NCBI GenBank assembly: GCA_023299945.1
Contig: JALZVZ010000085.1
Location: 1-10,039, forward strand
Origin: Altererythrobacter sp.
GTDB taxonomy: Bacteria; Pseudomonadota; Alphaproteobacteria; Sphingomonadales; Sphingomonadaceae
Length of the DNA: 10,039 nt
Reading direction: 5' to 3'
Part shown: positions 8,972 through 10,039 of the stretch, piece by piece
Layout: each line of letters begins with the position of its first letter
Position numbering within the stretch: position 1 is the stretch's first letter
Made by a program: the position numbers and the translations under genes
Notes under the pieces: model-generated
Databases searched by the model: none
What the model was told of the DNA's origin: nothing
Seen by the model: only the letters and a program-made list of their open reading frames with translations

Positions 8972-9945
8972 GCATCCACTCCCTTGCCAGCGCACTCATC
9001 AACCCGTTTTCCGAGCCAGATCTTCACCACCAATTCTTCTCCTTCAAAGGCAATAGGCACCGCCGGAATAAAGCCGGAATCTTTCAGTAATTTTACGATT
9101 TGCTCGTCATCAAAACCTAGCCGCGTATGGGCATGGCGTTCGCGCAATTCTTCGCGGTCGTGGGCGGCGAAATCGACGATAGCAATGCGTCCTGCCGGTC
9201 TGGTGACGCGAGCAGCCTCTGCCAAAGCAAGCTGCGGATCTAGCGCAAAATGCAGGACTTGATGCAGCAGCACAGTGTCGAACCGGCCTGACGCAAAGGG
9301 CAAATCAGCAAAATCACCCTGTACCAACTCAGCCATATCTGCTGGCAAATTTTGCAATTTTGCCCGAGCGATCCGTAACATTTCAAGGTTTTTATCGAGC
9401 GCTACGACATGGGTTGCATGGGGCGCGAACAATTCTGCCATTCTGCCCGTGCCCGTCCCAATATCCAGCACCTGGCCAAGCGGCGCACTGCCTAAAGTTT
9501 CGAGCAATGCGTCCTCGACCAATGCATCGGGGCTGTGCCTGCGGCGCAGATCATCCCATTCTTCGGCATGGCGGGCGAAGTAATCTTCAGCCGTATTTTC
9601 GCGTGCTGAGCGAACGGCATTTAACTTCCGGCGATCATCAGCGCATTGATCCGCCATTTGTGCATCTTCGCGTTCTGCTGTGTCCAGCAATCTGGTGAAA
9701 GCAGCGTTCAAAATCGCCGCTTCATGAGAGGGGGCCGGCGCGCGCAGGAAAACCCAGCTTCCTTCGCGGCGGCGTTCCGCCAAACCTGCATCGCACAAAA
9801 TGCCAACGTGGCGCGATACGCGCGGCTGGCTTTGACCAAGAACTTGAGCCAGCTCGCCAACAGCCAATTCCATTGCGCCGAGCAGGCGGACAATCCGCAG
9901 GCGCGTTGGATCCGCAAGGGCGCGTAAGAGTGCTTCTGTTTGCAT
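8968..9945 (-). CDS. sahR: ArsR-family repressor fused to a SAM-methyltransferase-like sensor domain, probable SahR
   Basis: Two-domain cytoplasmic regulator of 325 residues. Residues about 1-70 form an ArsR-type winged helix (LADPTRLRIVRLL, then the recognition region GQSQPRVSRHVGIL). The metal-binding cysteine motif of ArsR/SmtB sensors (ELCVCDL-like) is absent; here it is ELAQVLG. After a charged linker, residues about 120-315 form a class I methyltransferase fold with the SAM/SAH loop LDIGTGTGRM (160-169), the acidic ribose ligand position in VALDKN (Asp184) and GDFADLPF (210-217). Known SahR proteins are ArsR repressors whose effector domain is related to SAM-dependent methylases. They release DNA when SAH binds and control ahcY, metF, metH/metE and metK. 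The direct linkage to metF and metH fits this well. Start ATG at 9945; no Shine-Dalgarno is visible. It could retain methyltransferase activity, which sequence alone cannot exclude. Confidence 0.85.
   Translation of the reverse strand: MQTEALLRALADPTRLRIVRLLGAMELAVGELAQVLGQSQPRVSRHVGILCDAGLAERRREGSWVFLRAPAPSHEAAILNAAFTRLLDTAEREDAQMADQCADDRRKLNAVRSARENTAEDYFARHAEEWDDLRRRHSPDALVEDALLETLGSAPLGQVLDIGTGTGRMAELFAPHATHVVALDKNLEMLRIARAKLQNLPADMAELVQGDFADLPFASGRFDTVLLHQVLHFALDPQLALAEAARVTRPAGRIAIVDFAAHDREELRERHAHTRLGFDDEQIVKLLKDSGFIPAVPIAFEGEELVVKIWLGKRVDECAGKGVDA
8979..8985 (-). promoter_or_regulatory. Ribosome binding site that fixes the metF start
   Basis: AAGGGAG on the minus strand, 7 nt before ATG at 8971 and inside the last codons of the regulator gene. 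It sits downstream of the alternative GTG at 8995, so it cannot serve that start, which argues for the shorter MetF. Confidence 0.75.
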
Positions 9946-9954
9946 AAGGCAAAT

Positions 9955-9978
9955 AGATATAAAGATATTTTTATATCT
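9955..9978. promoter_or_regulatory. Putative SahR operator: perfect 9-bp inverted repeat
   Basis: AGATATAAA (9955-9963), a 6-bp spacer, then TTTATATCT (9970-9978): perfect dyad symmetry about 10 bp upstream of the regulator ATG. A third GATAT copy (9964-9968) lies in the spacer. It overlaps the likely -10 region, so a bound protein would block transcription. The assignment to the adjacent ArsR-type regulator (autoregulation and control of metF-metH) is inference from position and from the usual AT-rich palindromic sites of ArsR-family proteins. Confidence 0.7.
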
Positions 9979-10000
9979 GTAAATGCAGGATAGGCATCAA
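9970..10000 (-). promoter_or_regulatory. Possible promoter of the sahR-metF-metH operon
   Basis: On the minus strand, TTGATG (10000-9995) resembles a -35 box. It is followed at 17 nt by GATATA (9977-9972) or at 19 nt by TATAAA (9975-9970) as -10 candidates, both inside the inverted repeat. The transcript would then begin about 15-25 nt before the ATG at 9945, leaving a very short leader, in line with the missing Shine-Dalgarno. The boxes are only partial matches. Confidence 0.45.
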
Positions 10001-10039
10001 GGCTTATTAATGGCCGGTCTCTGTGTCACCCAGATTGAT

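Noticed and set aside
8972..8995. GTG start for metF at 8995
   Set aside because: The strong AAGGGAG lies downstream of it and at the right distance from ATG 8971, which also forms an ATGA overlap with the previous gene.
8567..9262. Long plus-strand open frame of 231 codons across the metF/sahR junction
   Set aside because: It lies antisense to two well-supported genes, shows no recognisable domain, and is of the kind produced by the codon bias of GC-rich genes.
8968..9945. Arsenic- or metal-responsive ArsR regulator, or arsenite methyltransferase
   Set aside because: The cysteine metal-site motif of ArsR/SmtB sensors and the cysteines of ArsM are missing, and the neighbours are methionine genes rather than metal resistance genes.
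9979..10039. SAM- or SAH-type riboswitch upstream of the met operon
   Set aside because: I looked for conserved core sequences of the SAM-II, SAM/SAH and SAH classes and saw none. The visible control element is the DNA palindrome.

Overview
The window is about 10 kb of chromosomal DNA with every supported gene on the minus strand. It reads as a one-carbon/methionine metabolism locus of an alphaproteobacterium. The best guess is a member of the Sphingomonadales of the Erythrobacter/Sphingomonas type, based on a methionine synthase encoded as two ORFs, a two-subunit glycine decarboxylase, an ArsR-methyltransferase regulator in front of metF, and the protein sequences themselves. That assignment is from memory of these families, not from a search.

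In the direction of transcription (right to left) the layout is as follows. (1) 9946-10039: an upstream region with a perfect AT-rich inverted repeat overlapping a plausible promoter. (2) 9945-8968: a winged-helix ArsR-type repressor fused to a SAM-methyltransferase-like domain, which matches SahR, the S-adenosylhomocysteine-responsive regulator of the SAM cycle. (3) 8971-8042: metF, methylenetetrahydrofolate reductase. (4) 8045-6999 and 6997-4319: methionine synthase MetH in two proteins, a homocysteine/zinc-binding half and a folate/cobalamin/reactivation half. These four genes are joined by ATGA overlaps or a 1-nt gap and almost certainly form one operon. (5) 4318-4002: a 317-nt gap holding a tandem glycine riboswitch. 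(6) 4001-1: gcvT, gcvH, gcvPA and gcvPB of the glycine cleavage system. gcvPB runs off the left edge of the window.

The genes form one metabolic route. The glycine cleavage system turns glycine plus tetrahydrofolate into 5,10-methylene-THF, MetF reduces it to 5-methyl-THF, and MetH passes the methyl group through cobalamin to homocysteine, making methionine. Two signals appear to be read: SAH by the repressor at the head of the met operon, and glycine by the riboswitch at the head of the gcv operon. No intrinsic terminator is visible between the two halves, so read-through from met into the riboswitch leader is possible.

I found no mobile element, CRISPR array, tRNA, rRNA or phage gene, and no wholly new system. 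The points most worth a second look are the SAH regulator with its putative operator, the two-gene MetH, and the riboswitch lacking a terminator in front of a TTG-started gcvT.
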